Below are positions 1 to 8,070 of a stretch of DNA of 64,000 nucleotides, piece after piece (position 1 is the first letter of the stretch; each line of letters begins with the position of its first letter). Under the pieces are notes generated by a model, which was not told where the DNA came from, made no database searches, and worked only from the letters and a program-made list of their open reading frames with translations. The DNA lies in NCBI GenBank assembly GCA_017414505.1, contig JAFQLQ010000012.1, positions 1 through 64,000 of the forward strand, given 5' to 3'. The translations under genes and the position numbers were made by a program. This DNA comes from Clostridia bacterium (GTDB lineage Bacteria; Bacillota; Clostridia; UMGS1840; HGM11507).

Positions 1-25
1 GTAGAACGACTTTTTCGACAGTCTG

Positions 26-53
26 AAGAAGCCATCATATGATGGCTTCTTTT
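26..53 (+). terminator. Intrinsic terminator of a gene left of the window
   Basis: A perfect 13-bp inverted repeat (AAGAAGCCATCAT / ATGATGGCTTCTT) is followed by a short T run on the + strand only. It therefore serves a rightward gene that ends at or before the left edge. A TGA at 24-26 could be that gene's stop, but only seven codons would be visible, so no CDS is called. Confidence 0.6.
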
Positions 54-60
54 GCATTTG

Positions 61-2520
61 TTATTTTTTAAGTCCTAAAATTTCAGCTGATTCATCACGC
101 ATTTTATATTTAAGAATTTTACCTGCGGCATTCATTGGAAATTCCTTAACAAAAAGAAAATATCTGGGAACTTTATGGCGTGCAATATATGCATTACCAA
201 ATTCACGCATTTCATTTTCATCAGCTTCTTCACCCTTATGAAGAATAATCCATGCGCAACATTCTTCACCGTATTTTTCATCGGGAACACCAACAACCTG
301 AACGTCACGGATCTTGGGATTGGTTAAGTAAAATTCTTCAATTTCACGGGGATAAAGATTTTCACCTCCGCGGATAATCATATCCTTAAGTCTGCCGGTT
401 ACTTTATAATAGCCGTCGGGAGTTCTCATACAGATATCTCCCGAATGAAGCCATCCGTCTTCGTCGATTGCCTGTGCAGTTGCTTCAGGCATTTTATAGT
501 AGCCTTTCATTATGTTAAAGCCACGTGCAACAAATTCGCCGCTTTCACCGTCGGGCATTTCTTCGCCGGTTTCGGGATCTATAACCTTACATTCAACACC
601 GGGGAACGGACTTCCTACTGTTTCAACACGATGGTCTATATCTTCGTTAACCTCGCCCATTGTACATCCGGGGGAAGCTTCTGTCTGACCGTAAACCGAA
701 ATAATTTCACGCATATTCATTTCGTCTGCCGCACGGCGCATAAGGTCTGCAGGACAGTTAGCGCCCGCCATAATACCTGTTCTCATATAGGAAAAGTCGG
801 TTTTAGCAAAATCCGGATGGTTAAACATAGCAATAAACATAGTGGGAACACCGTTAAAGCAGGTTATATGCTCATCGTTTACACAGGCAAGTGATGATTT
901 TGGCGAAAAATAAGGGATAGGGCAAAGTGTTCCGCCGTGAGTCATCATAGATGTCATTGAAAGAACCATTCCGAAGCAATGGAACATAGGCACCTGAATC
1001 ATCATACGGTCTGCTGTGGATAAATCCATTCTGTCGCCAATTGTTTTACCGTTGTTTACAATATTGCGGTGAGTAAGCATAACGCCTTTTGGGAATCCGG
1101 TTGTTCCGGAAGTATACTGCATATTACATACGTCATCGGGCTTAACAAGGGATGCACGTCTTCTTACCTCTTCACGGGGAATTAAGGAAGAACGTGAAAG
1201 CATCTGTTCCCAGGTAAGACATCCGGGCATTGAAAATCCTGCTGTTACAACATTTCTTAAGAAAGGCAGATTCTTTGAATAAAGAGGTTCACCGGGAGTA
1301 AGATTGTAAAGTTCAGGACAAAGTTCCTGAATAATTTCCTTATAGTTTATATCCTTGCAGTATTCAACCATAACAAGTGTATGAGTATCGGACTGCTTTA
1401 AAAGATATTCAATTTCATGAATTTTATACGCTGTGTTTACAGTAACAAGTACAGCGCCGATTTTTGTAGTTGCCCAGAATGTTATAAACCATTCGGGAAC
1501 ATTTGTTGCCCATACTGCAACGTGATCGCCAGCTTTTACACCAAGAGATATAAGAGCAGCGGCACATTCGTCCACATCACGGCGGAACTGCGCATAGGTT
1601 CTTGTATAATCAAGCGTCGGGTATTTAAACGCATATTGGTCGGGATATTTTTCCGCCATTGTATCAAGTACATCCGAGAAGGTTTTATCAATAACATCGT
1701 ATTTTTTCCACACATATGTGCCTGTTTTTGCTCTGTTGAAATATGCGTGTTCAAAGCCCTTTTTCTCACGGTTAAGCGATGCAATGTAGTTGGTAAAATG
1801 AGTAAGAACTATATCCGCATCGTTGATATCCTCATTCCATGCAGCACAGATAAAGCCGTCAAAATTAAGAGAAGAAAGTGCGTTGATTAAGTTTTTTACG
1901 GGAAGCTCGCCTTCGCCAATCAAAACTGTTTTTCCGTCTTTCATATCGCCAAGACGAACATATTTTATATAAGCACCAAGCGTTTTTATTGTTGCTTCGG
2001 CAGTCTCCCCTGCACCGAAATATGTGCCTCTTACGTTCCAGGAAGCACCTATTGCTGCTGAGGAGAAAAAGTTTATAATGTTAATAACATTTTCTGTGTT
2101 GGAAAGGTATCCTACTGTTTCAAATAAAATTCCAACATCTGCTTTTTCTGCATGTTTTACGGCATCTTCCAGCTTTTCTTTTAAAATTTCGTTTGAGGTT
2201 TCCTCCTCAACACGCACAATTATATATGAAACACCTGCATTTGCCGCCATGTCAACATATTTTGAAATTACGGCAGAGGTTGTTTCGCTGTTTTCAACAG
2301 GGTTAGGAAGGCGAAGTGCAGGAACAGAAAGATTTCTGTTTATAAGCTTTCTTTTTGCATCCGGGGTACGTTCCTGACGCAGAATACTGTCGTGATGCTG
2401 ACTGCGTTCTTTTATTGCGTCGTATATCTCAAACCCTGAAAAACCGTAATCGTAGGCATAACGGCAAGTATCCAAAAAGGATGCACGGTTTACATTTTTG
2501 GTTGAAAATACAATCTTCAT
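61..2520 (-). CDS. TIM-barrel (sugar isomerase/epimerase-like) / acyl-CoA synthetase fusion
   Basis: An 819-residue, two-part protein. Residues about 1-250 resemble the sugar phosphate isomerase/epimerase TIM barrel (IolE/Hyi group). Residues about 260-819 are an AMP-binding acyl-CoA synthetase with the P-loop-like motif YTSGTTGFPKG near residue 470, then YGQTEASPG, GWLHSGD, GRLKDMIIRGGENLYP, and a C-terminal AAGKILKYKMR that carries the catalytic lysine. The synthetase half therefore looks active: it would adenylate a carboxylic acid and transfer it to CoA. In the barrel half, the usual WD..H and H.KD metal positions read SWNVRG and VRLGDM, so its metal site may be lost. The start is the ATG at 2520, which has GGAGG inside the end of the upstream gene one base away, so the two genes are tightly coupled and share the leucine T-box. 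The substrate is unknown. A branched-chain or related acid is an inference from the regulation only. Confidence 0.85.
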   Translation of the reverse strand: MKIVFSTKNVNRASFLDTCRYAYDYGFSGFEIYDAIKERSQHHDSILRQERTPDAKRKLINRNLSVPALRLPNPVENSETTSAVISKYVDMAANAGVSYIIVRVEEETSNEILKEKLEDAVKHAEKADVGILFETVGYLSNTENVINIINFFSSAAIGASWNVRGTYFGAGETAEATIKTLGAYIKYVRLGDMKDGKTVLIGEGELPVKNLINALSSLNFDGFICAAWNEDINDADIVLTHFTNYIASLNREKKGFEHAYFNRAKTGTYVWKKYDVIDKTFSDVLDTMAEKYPDQYAFKYPTLDYTRTYAQFRRDVDECAAALISLGVKAGDHVAVWATNVPEWFITFWATTKIGAVLVTVNTAYKIHEIEYLLKQSDTHTLVMVEYCKDINYKEIIQELCPELYNLTPGEPLYSKNLPFLRNVVTAGFSMPGCLTWEQMLSRSSLIPREEVRRRASLVKPDDVCNMQYTSGTTGFPKGVMLTHRNIVNNGKTIGDRMDLSTADRMMIQVPMFHCFGMVLSMTSMMTHGGTLCPIPYFSPKSSLACVNDEHITCFNGVPTMFIAMFNHPDFAKTDFSYMRTGIMAGANCPADLMRRAADEMNMREIISVYGQTEASPGCTMGEVNEDIDHRVETVGSPFPGVECKVIDPETGEEMPDGESGEFVARGFNIMKGYYKMPEATAQAIDEDGWLHSGDICMRTPDGYYKVTGRLKDMIIRGGENLYPREIEEFYLTNPKIRDVQVVGVPDEKYGEECCAWIILHKGEEADENEMREFGNAYIARHKVPRYFLFVKEFPMNAAGKILKYKMRDESAEILGLKK

Positions 2521-2521
2521 T

Positions 2522-3910
2522 TTATGCCTCCTCAAAAACAATCTTGTTAAGTGCGTTGATATACGCTCTTATACTTGCGGCAACAATATCGGTTGAAATT
2601 CCGTTTCCCGAATAAAGCTTTCCGTTGTTGCGAAGTCTGACAATTGCAGTACCTAAAGCTTCTTTACCCTCTGTTACAGCCTGAACCTGAAAATCGTCCA
2701 GCTCATAGTGGTGACCTATACACTGTTCAATTGCACGGAATGCGGAATCAATAGGTCCGTCTCCTGTGCTTACGCCACACATAACTTCACCGTTGCATTT
2801 TAATGTAACCTGCGACATTGAGCCGGTTAAGTTACTGCTGTTTGTGGTGTAGCTTTCAAGATGATAGGTGGAAGGAGCCTGCATTGCGGAGCTTGCAATT
2901 ACTGCTTCTAATTCCTTTGCTCCTACTGCACCTTTCTTTTCGCATACATTCATAAGCGATCTGTAAACGTTTCCGCAATCAGAATCGGAAAGGTCGTAAC
3001 CAAGAACTGCAGCTGCCTGAGCGACCTGAGAAATTGTGCTGTCGGAATCAAGAAGGATTCTTTTCTTTTCACTTACTGTTTTTTCTGTTTCGTATGCTTC
3101 ATGATTTATGCTTGCAAGCATATCTTCTATGCTTGCGTGAATTTTTGTGTTGTTAAGATTTGTTTCTGCACCAATCTGAGCAGAACAAACGCTGATTGCA
3201 TCGGCAATTTCGCCTGTTAAAAGAACGTCTTTTCCTGCCATTGAGCATTTAATACCGTCTACACCCTTCGAAATTGCGGCAATTGCAGATGCAACACCCA
3301 TATTGATACGGTCAGAAACCTGAACATATACGGGAACTTTTACCGCTTCCTTAACCTTTGCAACAAGAGATGCGATTTCTTCGGGAAGAGATACGCCTGC
3401 ATCGTCACAAACTGTTATGATTTCTGCACCGTTAGCCTCTGCTTCTTTTGCAGCTGCAACAAGAAAATCAATGTCTGCACGTGTTGCATCAAGTGCAGAA
3501 AATTCCACCTCGGAGCAAAGCTCTTTTGCAGCTTTTGTAAGTTCACCGATTTTTGCAATCATTTTATCGGATTTTACGTGATATGTATATTCCATCTGAA
3601 CGGTAGAAACCGGTACTTCAATCTGCAAACGGGGATTTTTTGCGTCTTTTACGCATTCCCACGCCGCTTTAACGTCGTCGGTTGAGAAACCAACGGGAAT
3701 AGCAACAAAAGCGTTCTGAATATTCTGAGAAATAGTTTTATAAATTATAGTATCTTCACGAAGATTTTTTATGGGAGCAAGCTCAACAGCATCTGTGCCC
3801 AGAGAAGCTGCACAGGCTGCGATTGCTGTTTTTTCGCGGAAGAGGAGAGCAACCTCACGCTCCGTGGCAAGTTTTTTAAGCGTAATGTCTGTAACTTTAA
3901 TTTTGTTCAT
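2522..3910 (-). CDS. 2-isopropylmalate synthase-like protein with degenerate active site
   Basis: A 462-residue protein with the layout of LeuA. It has a DRE-TIM-type barrel (about 1-270), a linker, and an intact LeuA allosteric/dimerisation domain (about 345-460, with TGDGPIDSAFRAI, QAVTEGKEALGTA and YSGNGISTDI). The barrel aligns by eye to LeuA (VEFSALDATRADIDFL matches VEFS.ED..R...), but the catalytic motifs are changed. The family's DTTLRDGEQ reads DITLKKLATE, so the catalytic Arg and Asp are gone. The HxHND metal motif reads Q197-V-S199-D. The GERAGN loop reads MAGKD. Three of the four metal ligands are therefore missing. Ordinary leucine-pathway catalysis is unlikely. It may be a leucine-sensing pseudoenzyme or have a new activity. 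ATG at 3910 with AAGGAG upstream. It is preceded by a leucine-type T-box. Confidence 0.85.
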   Translation of the reverse strand: MNKIKVTDITLKKLATEREVALLFREKTAIAACAASLGTDAVELAPIKNLREDTIIYKTISQNIQNAFVAIPVGFSTDDVKAAWECVKDAKNPRLQIEVPVSTVQMEYTYHVKSDKMIAKIGELTKAAKELCSEVEFSALDATRADIDFLVAAAKEAEANGAEIITVCDDAGVSLPEEIASLVAKVKEAVKVPVYVQVSDRINMGVASAIAAISKGVDGIKCSMAGKDVLLTGEIADAISVCSAQIGAETNLNNTKIHASIEDMLASINHEAYETEKTVSEKKRILLDSDSTISQVAQAAAVLGYDLSDSDCGNVYRSLMNVCEKKGAVGAKELEAVIASSAMQAPSTYHLESYTTNSSNLTGSMSQVTLKCNGEVMCGVSTGDGPIDSAFRAIEQCIGHHYELDDFQVQAVTEGKEALGTAIVRLRNNGKLYSGNGISTDIVAASIRAYINALNKIVFEEA

Positions 3911-3956
3911 TTTGAAAACTCCTTTCGAATTATAAATGGTTTTAATGTTTTCACCA

Positions 3957-4005
3957 ACAAAAAAACGCTCCCGTCTCCTTGCTGATATAAAGAGACGAAA
4001 ACGTT
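3957..4005 (-). terminator. T-box-controlled terminator (leucine leader)
   Basis: On the minus strand, a 14-bp stem with G-U pairs (AACGTTTTCGTCTC / GAGACGGGAGCGTT) is followed by a long T run. It lies just after the T-box sequence and about 47 bases before the start of the LeuA-like gene, as expected for the terminator arm of a T-box switch. Confidence 0.85.
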
Positions 4006-4232
4006 AAACTATCCTTGTTTCCGCGGTACCACTCTTCTTCATCCTTTTGGGATGCCCTTTAGATGCCATCACATCTCAACTCTGTTACGGGAGTTCCCGT
4101 CTGCCCCTACTGAAATTTTCACGACAGCCGCTCTGCGGTGAGTTCTGCAAATCTCTCCCAATGCCTCGCAGCAACCGGCATCTCTCTCAAGGCGAAAGTT
4201 TTTACGTACTATTCCGCTTCATTGCGTTTGTA
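3964..4232 (-). promoter_or_regulatory. T-box leader, leucine-type (specifier CTC)
   Basis: A tRNA-sensing leader upstream of the LeuA-like gene. Read on the minus strand it has a Stem I with an AGTA element, a GAGAGA element, a terminal ATGCC...GGCAT arm, and a specifier loop reading GAA-CTC-ACC. It ends with the canonical AGTGGTACCGCGG T-box sequence around 4024-4034, then the terminator. CTC is a leucine codon, so uncharged tRNA-Leu should permit readthrough of the two downstream genes. The T-box itself is certain. The specifier assignment rests on position by eye. Confidence 0.9.
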
Positions 4233-4239
4233 TTTAAAT

Positions 4240-4268
4240 ATTTTATCACACTGAATTTTATTTGTCAA
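4240..4268 (-). promoter_or_regulatory. Sigma-A promoter of the leucine T-box operon
   Basis: On the minus strand, TTGACA (4268-4263), a 17-base spacer, and TAAAAT (4245-4240). It lies immediately upstream of the T-box leader. Confidence 0.8.
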
Positions 4269-4285
4269 GTTTTTTTGAAAAAATA

Positions 4286-4314
4286 TTGACAAAATTATTT
4301 AAATGGGTTATAAT
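4286..4314 (+). promoter_or_regulatory. Sigma-A promoter of the tryptophan T-box/trpB unit
   Basis: A perfect consensus: TTGACA at 4286, 17-base spacer, TATAAT at 4309-4314. It is back to back with the leucine promoter, the two -35 boxes being under 20 bases apart. Confidence 0.88.
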
Positions 4315-4329
4315 ATCAAAAAATAAATA

Positions 4330-4592
4330 TTTAAACCGTTGAAGCAGAAAAAAGGCAGATAAAGATTTTTAAAGCGAGTGGATGATGGTGTGAGTTCCAT
4401 AAAAGTCTCCTGCGTAATATGGACTGCTAAGGGCTGTGAGGAAATTTGCAGACGTAAGGCTCACGTGAGAAGCCGGGAGTATGTTGGTACTTCGCTAAGT
4501 GCACAGGTCATACTGTGAATCAAGGTGGCACCGCGGATAATAGTATATATTCGTCCTTGACAGAATTGGTATATTCTGTCAGGGACTTTTTT
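4330..4592 (+). promoter_or_regulatory. T-box leader, tryptophan-type (specifier TGG)
   Basis: A tRNA-sensing leader ahead of trpB. The 3' side of Stem I contains GTAATATGGACTGC, where TGG (the Trp codon) followed by A fits the specifier loop. The canonical AGGTGGCACCGCGG T-box sequence lies at 4523-4536, followed by a terminator stem at 4553-4592. Uncharged tRNA-Trp should favour the antiterminator and trpB transcription, which agrees with the function of the gene. Confidence 0.9.
4553..4592 (+). terminator. T-box-controlled terminator (tryptophan leader)
   Basis: The stem GTCCTTGACAGAAT / ATTCTGTCAGGGAC is followed by T6. The 5' arm sequence recurs in part just downstream as CTGACAG (4604-4610), directly before the ribosome site of the short leader frame, so the 3' arm has an alternative pairing partner. 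Confidence 0.85.
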
Positions 4593-4626
4593 ATTTGCCT
4601 TCTCTGACAGTCGGGAGGTATTTTTT

Positions 4627-4677
4627 ATGTTTATACTGGACAAACGATGGCGTTTCGGAATTTTATTATGGGACTAA
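4627..4677 (+). CDS. Candidate Trp-rich leader peptide (16 aa) upstream of trpB
   Basis: A short frame between the T-box terminator and trpB reads [20 protein letters not shown]. It has a strong ribosome site (GGGAGG at 4613-4618, 8 bases before the ATG). Two of 16 codons are TGG, and the second is next to last. The arrangement of Trp T-box plus Trp-codon leader peptide is known from the Bacillus subtilis anti-TRAP (rtpA) operon. Ribosome stalling on TGG could add a second layer of Trp control over trpB, whose ribosome site lies 21 bases past the leader stop. Translation is inferred, not shown. Confidence 0.55.
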   Translation: MFILDKRWRFGILLWD

Positions 4678-4711
4678 TGAATTAAAAAACTTATTTTTGG
4701 AGGAATATATT

Positions 4712-5929
4712 ATGAAATATAATAATATTGAATTTAATACATATTTTAAAAACTATCCTGATGAAAAAGGTTATTTCGGAAAATACGGCGGTTCCTACAT
4801 TTCACCTGAGCTTCAGATAGCAGTTGACGAAATTAATGAGGCGTACAATACCATTTGCAAATCAAGCAAATTTATAAGCGAGCTTCGCAGAATCCGCAGG
4901 GAATTCCAGGGAAGACCTACACCCATATCCCATCTCGAAAGACTTTCAAACAAGCTGGGTAACGTTCAGCTTTATGTAAAACGTGAGGATCTTAACCACA
5001 CCGGAGCACACAAGCTTAACCATTGTATGGGAGAGGCTCTGCTCGCAAAATATATGGGAAAGAAAAAGGTAATTGCCGAAACCGGTGCAGGTCAGCACGG
5101 AGTTGCACTTGCAACTGCTGCTGCATATTTCGGACTTGAATGCGATATTTATATGGGTGCTGTTGATATTAAAAAACAGGCGCCAAATGTGGCAAGAATG
5201 AAAATTCTGGGCGCAAGAGTTGTGGAGGTAACCGAGGGACTTCAGACACTTAAAGAAGCTGTTGATGCGGCGTTCAAGGCATACTGTGAGGAATATAATG
5301 ATGCCATTTACTGCATAGGCTCGGTTCTTGGCCCTCATCCTTTCCCTATGATGGTAAGAGATTTTCAGAGTGTTGTGGGAATTGAAGCGAGAGAACAGTT
5401 TATGGAAATGACGGGTGAGCTTCCCGATGCTGTTGTTGCCTGTGTTGGTGGAGGTTCCAATGCAATGGGAATGTTTGCCGGATTTTTGAATGATCCTGTT
5501 GATATTTACGGCATTGAACCTTTAGGAAGAGGTTCTGAGCTTGGCAACCACGCCGCAAGTCTTAAATACGGCACAGAAGGGATAATGCACGGATTTAACA
5601 GCATAATGCTTAAAGACGAAAACGGTGAACCTGCACCGGTATATTCGGTTGCAAGCGGACTTGATTATCCTTCAAGCGGTCCTGAACACGCATTTTTGCA
5701 CGATATAGGCAGGGTAAAATACGATGTTGTGTCCGACGATGAAACAATAGATGCTTTTTTTGAGCTTTCCAGAATGGAAGGGATTATTCCTGCAATTGAA
5801 AGCTCACACGCTGTTGCTTACGGCATGAAGCTTGCAAAAGAATTGGGAAAAGGCTCGGTTCTTATAAATCTTTCAGGGCGTGGTGATAAGGATATGGATT
5901 ATATTATAGAAAAATACGGAATAAGATAA
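4712..5929 (+). CDS. trpB: Tryptophan synthase beta subunit
   Basis: A 405-residue PLP enzyme that condenses indole with serine to make tryptophan. It carries the TrpB1-type signature [15 protein letters not shown], where Lys101 forms the PLP Schiff base, the ETGAGQHG catalytic loop, the CVGGGSNA phosphate-binding loop, and [11 protein letters not shown]. The ATG at 4712 is chosen because GGAGG sits 8 bases before it. An upstream in-frame extension would run back through the leader. No trpA or other trp gene is near, so this is an orphan trpB controlled by its own T-box. It might work with a distant TrpA or salvage indole. A factor-independent terminator follows. Confidence 0.96.
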   Translation: MKYNNIEFNTYFKNYPDEKGYFGKYGGSYISPELQIAVDEINEAYNTICKSSKFISELRRIRREFQGRPTPISHLERLSNKLGNVQLYVKREDLNHTGAHKLNHCMGEALLAKYMGKKKVIAETGAGQHGVALATAAAYFGLECDIYMGAVDIKKQAPNVARMKILGARVVEVTEGLQTLKEAVDAAFKAYCEEYNDAIYCIGSVLGPHPFPMMVRDFQSVVGIEAREQFMEMTGELPDAVVACVGGGSNAMGMFAGFLNDPVDIYGIEPLGRGSELGNHAASLKYGTEGIMHGFNSIMLKDENGEPAPVYSVASGLDYPSSGPEHAFLHDIGRVKYDVVSDDETIDAFFELSRMEGIIPAIESSHAVAYGMKLAKELGKGSVLINLSGRGDKDMDYIIEKYGIR

Positions 5930-5935
5930 AATAAC

Positions 5936-5984
5936 AGGGCGTGTCTCAACAAGTGATTTTTCACTTAATTGAGGCAACGCCCTT
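5936..5984. terminator. Terminator hairpin between trpB and accA
   Basis: A long imperfect inverted repeat (AGGGCGTGTCTCAACAAGTGA / TCACTTAATTGAGGCAACGCCCT) with a TTTT loop lies between the converging trpB and accA genes. It can serve both strands. The T runs are weak. Confidence 0.6.
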
Positions 5985-5988
5985 AATC

Positions 5989-6783
5989 TTAAGCACCAAT
6001 TTTTCTGAATTTTTCATATCTTTCCTGAAGAAGTTCTTCTGTTGTAAGCTTTTTCTTTTCTGCAATTTCATCGCAGATGAAATTTTTAAGCTCATAACAT
6101 ATTTCTTCGGAAGTTCTGTCGGTTTCATCTATAATTTTTTCAATTACGTCAAATTTGTATAAATCCTGAGCAGTAAGCTTTAAAACCTCTGCAGCTTCGG
6201 GAGCTTTTGCGGAATCCTTCCACAAAATAGAAGCACATCCTTCGGGAGAAATAACCGAATAAACTGAATTTTCAAGCATAACGGCTGTATCACAAACTCC
6301 AAGTGCCAATGCTCCTCCGCTTCCGCCTTCTCCTATAATTACCGAAATTACGGGAACCTTAAGTCCCATCATTTCAAACAGATTTTCTGCTATAGCTTCG
6401 CCCTGACCTCTTTCTTCTGCGTCAATTCCGCAGTATGCACCGGAGCTTCCTATAAAGCAGATAACAGGTCTGTTGAACTTTTCAGCCTCTTTCATAAGTC
6501 GTAAAGCCTTGCGGTAACCCTCGGGAGTAGGACAGCCAAAATGTCTTTTCATTCTTTCGTCAATGGTGTCGCCTCTCTCCATTGCTATAACAGTTACGGG
6601 CTCACCCTTTAAAAATCCGATTCCGCCTATAATTGCAGAGTCATCTCCATAACGGCGGTCTCCGTGAAATTCAATAAAGTTATCCAGCATTCTGCTGATA
6701 TAAAATCCGCCGGAAGGACGTTTTCCGTCTCGCGCGGCAAGAACTTTTTCGTAAGCTTTTGTAGTCTTTTTATCTTTTAGCAT
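5989..6783 (-). CDS. accA: Acetyl-CoA carboxylase carboxyltransferase, alpha subunit
   Basis: A 264-residue AccA. With AccD it transfers the carboxyl group from carboxybiotin to acetyl-CoA to give malonyl-CoA. Crotonase-fold motifs are visible: FIGSSGAYCGIDAEERGQG, the glycine-rich GEGGSGGALALGVCD oxyanion region, and YSVISPEGCASILWKD. It is shorter than E. coli AccA at the N-terminus, as is common in Firmicutes. It is the last gene of the fab operon, 19 bases after accD. Confidence 0.95.
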   Translation of the reverse strand: MLKDKKTTKAYEKVLAARDGKRPSGGFYISRMLDNFIEFHGDRRYGDDSAIIGGIGFLKGEPVTVIAMERGDTIDERMKRHFGCPTPEGYRKALRLMKEAEKFNRPVICFIGSSGAYCGIDAEERGQGEAIAENLFEMMGLKVPVISVIIGEGGSGGALALGVCDTAVMLENSVYSVISPEGCASILWKDSAKAPEAAEVLKLTAQDLYKFDVIEKIIDETDRTSEEICYELKNFICDEIAEKKKLTTEELLQERYEKFRKIGA

Positions 6784-6802
6784 TTACCTGAACTCCTTTC
6801 GA

Positions 6803-7624
6803 TTACTGATTTACAGGCTTATGCAGTTCAAGAATTTTGGAAAGTGTAAGCTTTAATCTTTTTCTTTCCTCAATCATATCCACAAAGCCGTGGTCAAGCT
6901 GAAATTCAGAACGCTGAAAGCCCTGAGGAAGCTTCTGACCAATAGTTTGCTCAATAACTCTCTGACCGGCAAAACCGATAAGTGCATTTGGTTCGGCAAT
7001 AATAATATCCCCCTGCATAGCAAAGCTTGCAGTAATACCTCCGGTAGTAGGATCGGTAAGAACAGTAACATATAAAAGACCTGCATCACTGTGGCGTTTT
7101 GCAGCACCGCTTACCTTTGCCATCTGCATAAGGGATAAAATCCCCTCCTGCATTCTCGCACCGCCGGATGTTGTAAAACCTATAACGGGAAGCTTATCGT
7201 GAGTTGCTTTTTCAAAAAGACGTGTTATCTTTTCACCTACAACAGTACCCATGCTACCCATCATAAAGTTGGAATCCATTACAAAAACAGCACATTTATT
7301 ACCATTGATTTTTCCAAGTCCGCAAACAACAGCTTCGTTAAGACTGCTTGTTTTTACTGCTTTATCAAGCTTATCTGCATAATCGGGAAAATCTATGGGA
7401 TTTTTGGTTTTAAGGGATTTATCAATTTCCTTGAAGGTTCCTTTATCAAGAGTAACTTCCAGACGTTCCATTGCACCCATTCTCATATATTCGCCGCAAG
7501 TGGGGCAAATCATAGAGTTTGCCATAAGCTCGTTATATCTTGTTGATTTTCCGCACTTTTTGCAGGTTCTTTTTTCTGCAATTATATCATCTTTTTTGAA
7601 GTTGAATATGTTTTTTAAATCCAT
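6803..7624 (-). CDS. accD: Acetyl-CoA carboxylase carboxyltransferase, beta subunit
   Basis: The beta subunit (273 residues) of the carboxyltransferase heterotetramer. It has an N-terminal four-cysteine zinc ribbon (CKKCG ... CPTCG) and the crotonase-type core with [17 protein letters not shown] and [16 protein letters not shown]. The ATG at 7624 is chosen because GGAGG lies 7 bases upstream. A TTG two codons earlier has no proper spacing. It sits between fabZ and accA. The partner subunits accB and accC, usually between fabF and accD in this type of cluster, are absent here. Confidence 0.95.
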   Translation of the reverse strand: MDLKNIFNFKKDDIIAEKRTCKKCGKSTRYNELMANSMICPTCGEYMRMGAMERLEVTLDKGTFKEIDKSLKTKNPIDFPDYADKLDKAVKTSSLNEAVVCGLGKINGNKCAVFVMDSNFMMGSMGTVVGEKITRLFEKATHDKLPVIGFTTSGGARMQEGILSLMQMAKVSGAAKRHSDAGLLYVTVLTDPTTGGITASFAMQGDIIIAEPNALIGFAGQRVIEQTIGQKLPQGFQRSEFQLDHGFVDMIEERKRLKLTLSKILELHKPVNQ

Positions 7625-7641
7625 AGCCAATCCTCCGAAAT

Positions 7642-8061
7642 CTATTTTTTCTCAGTTACTGCAAAAGAAAATTCTGCACTTACGCAAAGCTTACCGTTAA
7701 CGTAGCCTGCACCTTTTGCAAAGTAAAAGGGTTCTCTGATTTTTGTAATTTCACATTTTGTTTCAAATAAGTCGCCGGGAACAACGGGATTTTTAAATTT
7801 AACCTTGTCAAGTCCTGTAAAAAACGGTAATTTATTTTCTTCTATTGCACCGTCTAAGCATACGCAAACAGACTGTCCTAAAATTTCGCATAAAATTACA
7901 CCCGGAACAACGGGATTCCCCGGAAAATGGCCTTTTAAGAACCATTCCTCTCCGGTAATTTTCTTTTTGCCGTGTGCTATTCCGTCTATTAACTCCGCCT
8001 CATCAAGAAGCAGCATATTGTCTCTGTGAGGCAGTATATTTTTTATTACTTCCTTATTCAT
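7642..8061 (-). CDS. fabZ: 3-hydroxyacyl-ACP dehydratase FabZ
   Basis: A 139-residue hot-dog-fold dehydratase that converts 3-hydroxyacyl-ACP to trans-2-enoyl-ACP in each elongation cycle. The catalytic region [18 protein letters not shown], which supplies the active-site His and Glu, is intact, and the N-terminal [12 protein letters not shown] is typical. It has GAGGTG before the ATG and is 9 bases downstream of fabF. Confidence 0.95.
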   Translation of the reverse strand: MNKEVIKNILPHRDNMLLLDEAELIDGIAHGKKKITGEEWFLKGHFPGNPVVPGVILCEILGQSVCVCLDGAIEENKLPFFTGLDKVKFKNPVVPGDLFETKCEITKIREPFYFAKGAGYVNGKLCVSAEFSFAVTEKK

Positions 8062-8070
8062 AGTGCACCT

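Noticed and set aside
4047..4289. A short + strand open frame across the leucine T-box
   Set aside because: The RNA leader elements and promoter explain the sequence; there is no coding signature.
4461..4643. A minus-strand open frame across the tryptophan T-box
   Set aside because: It runs antisense through conserved T-box elements.
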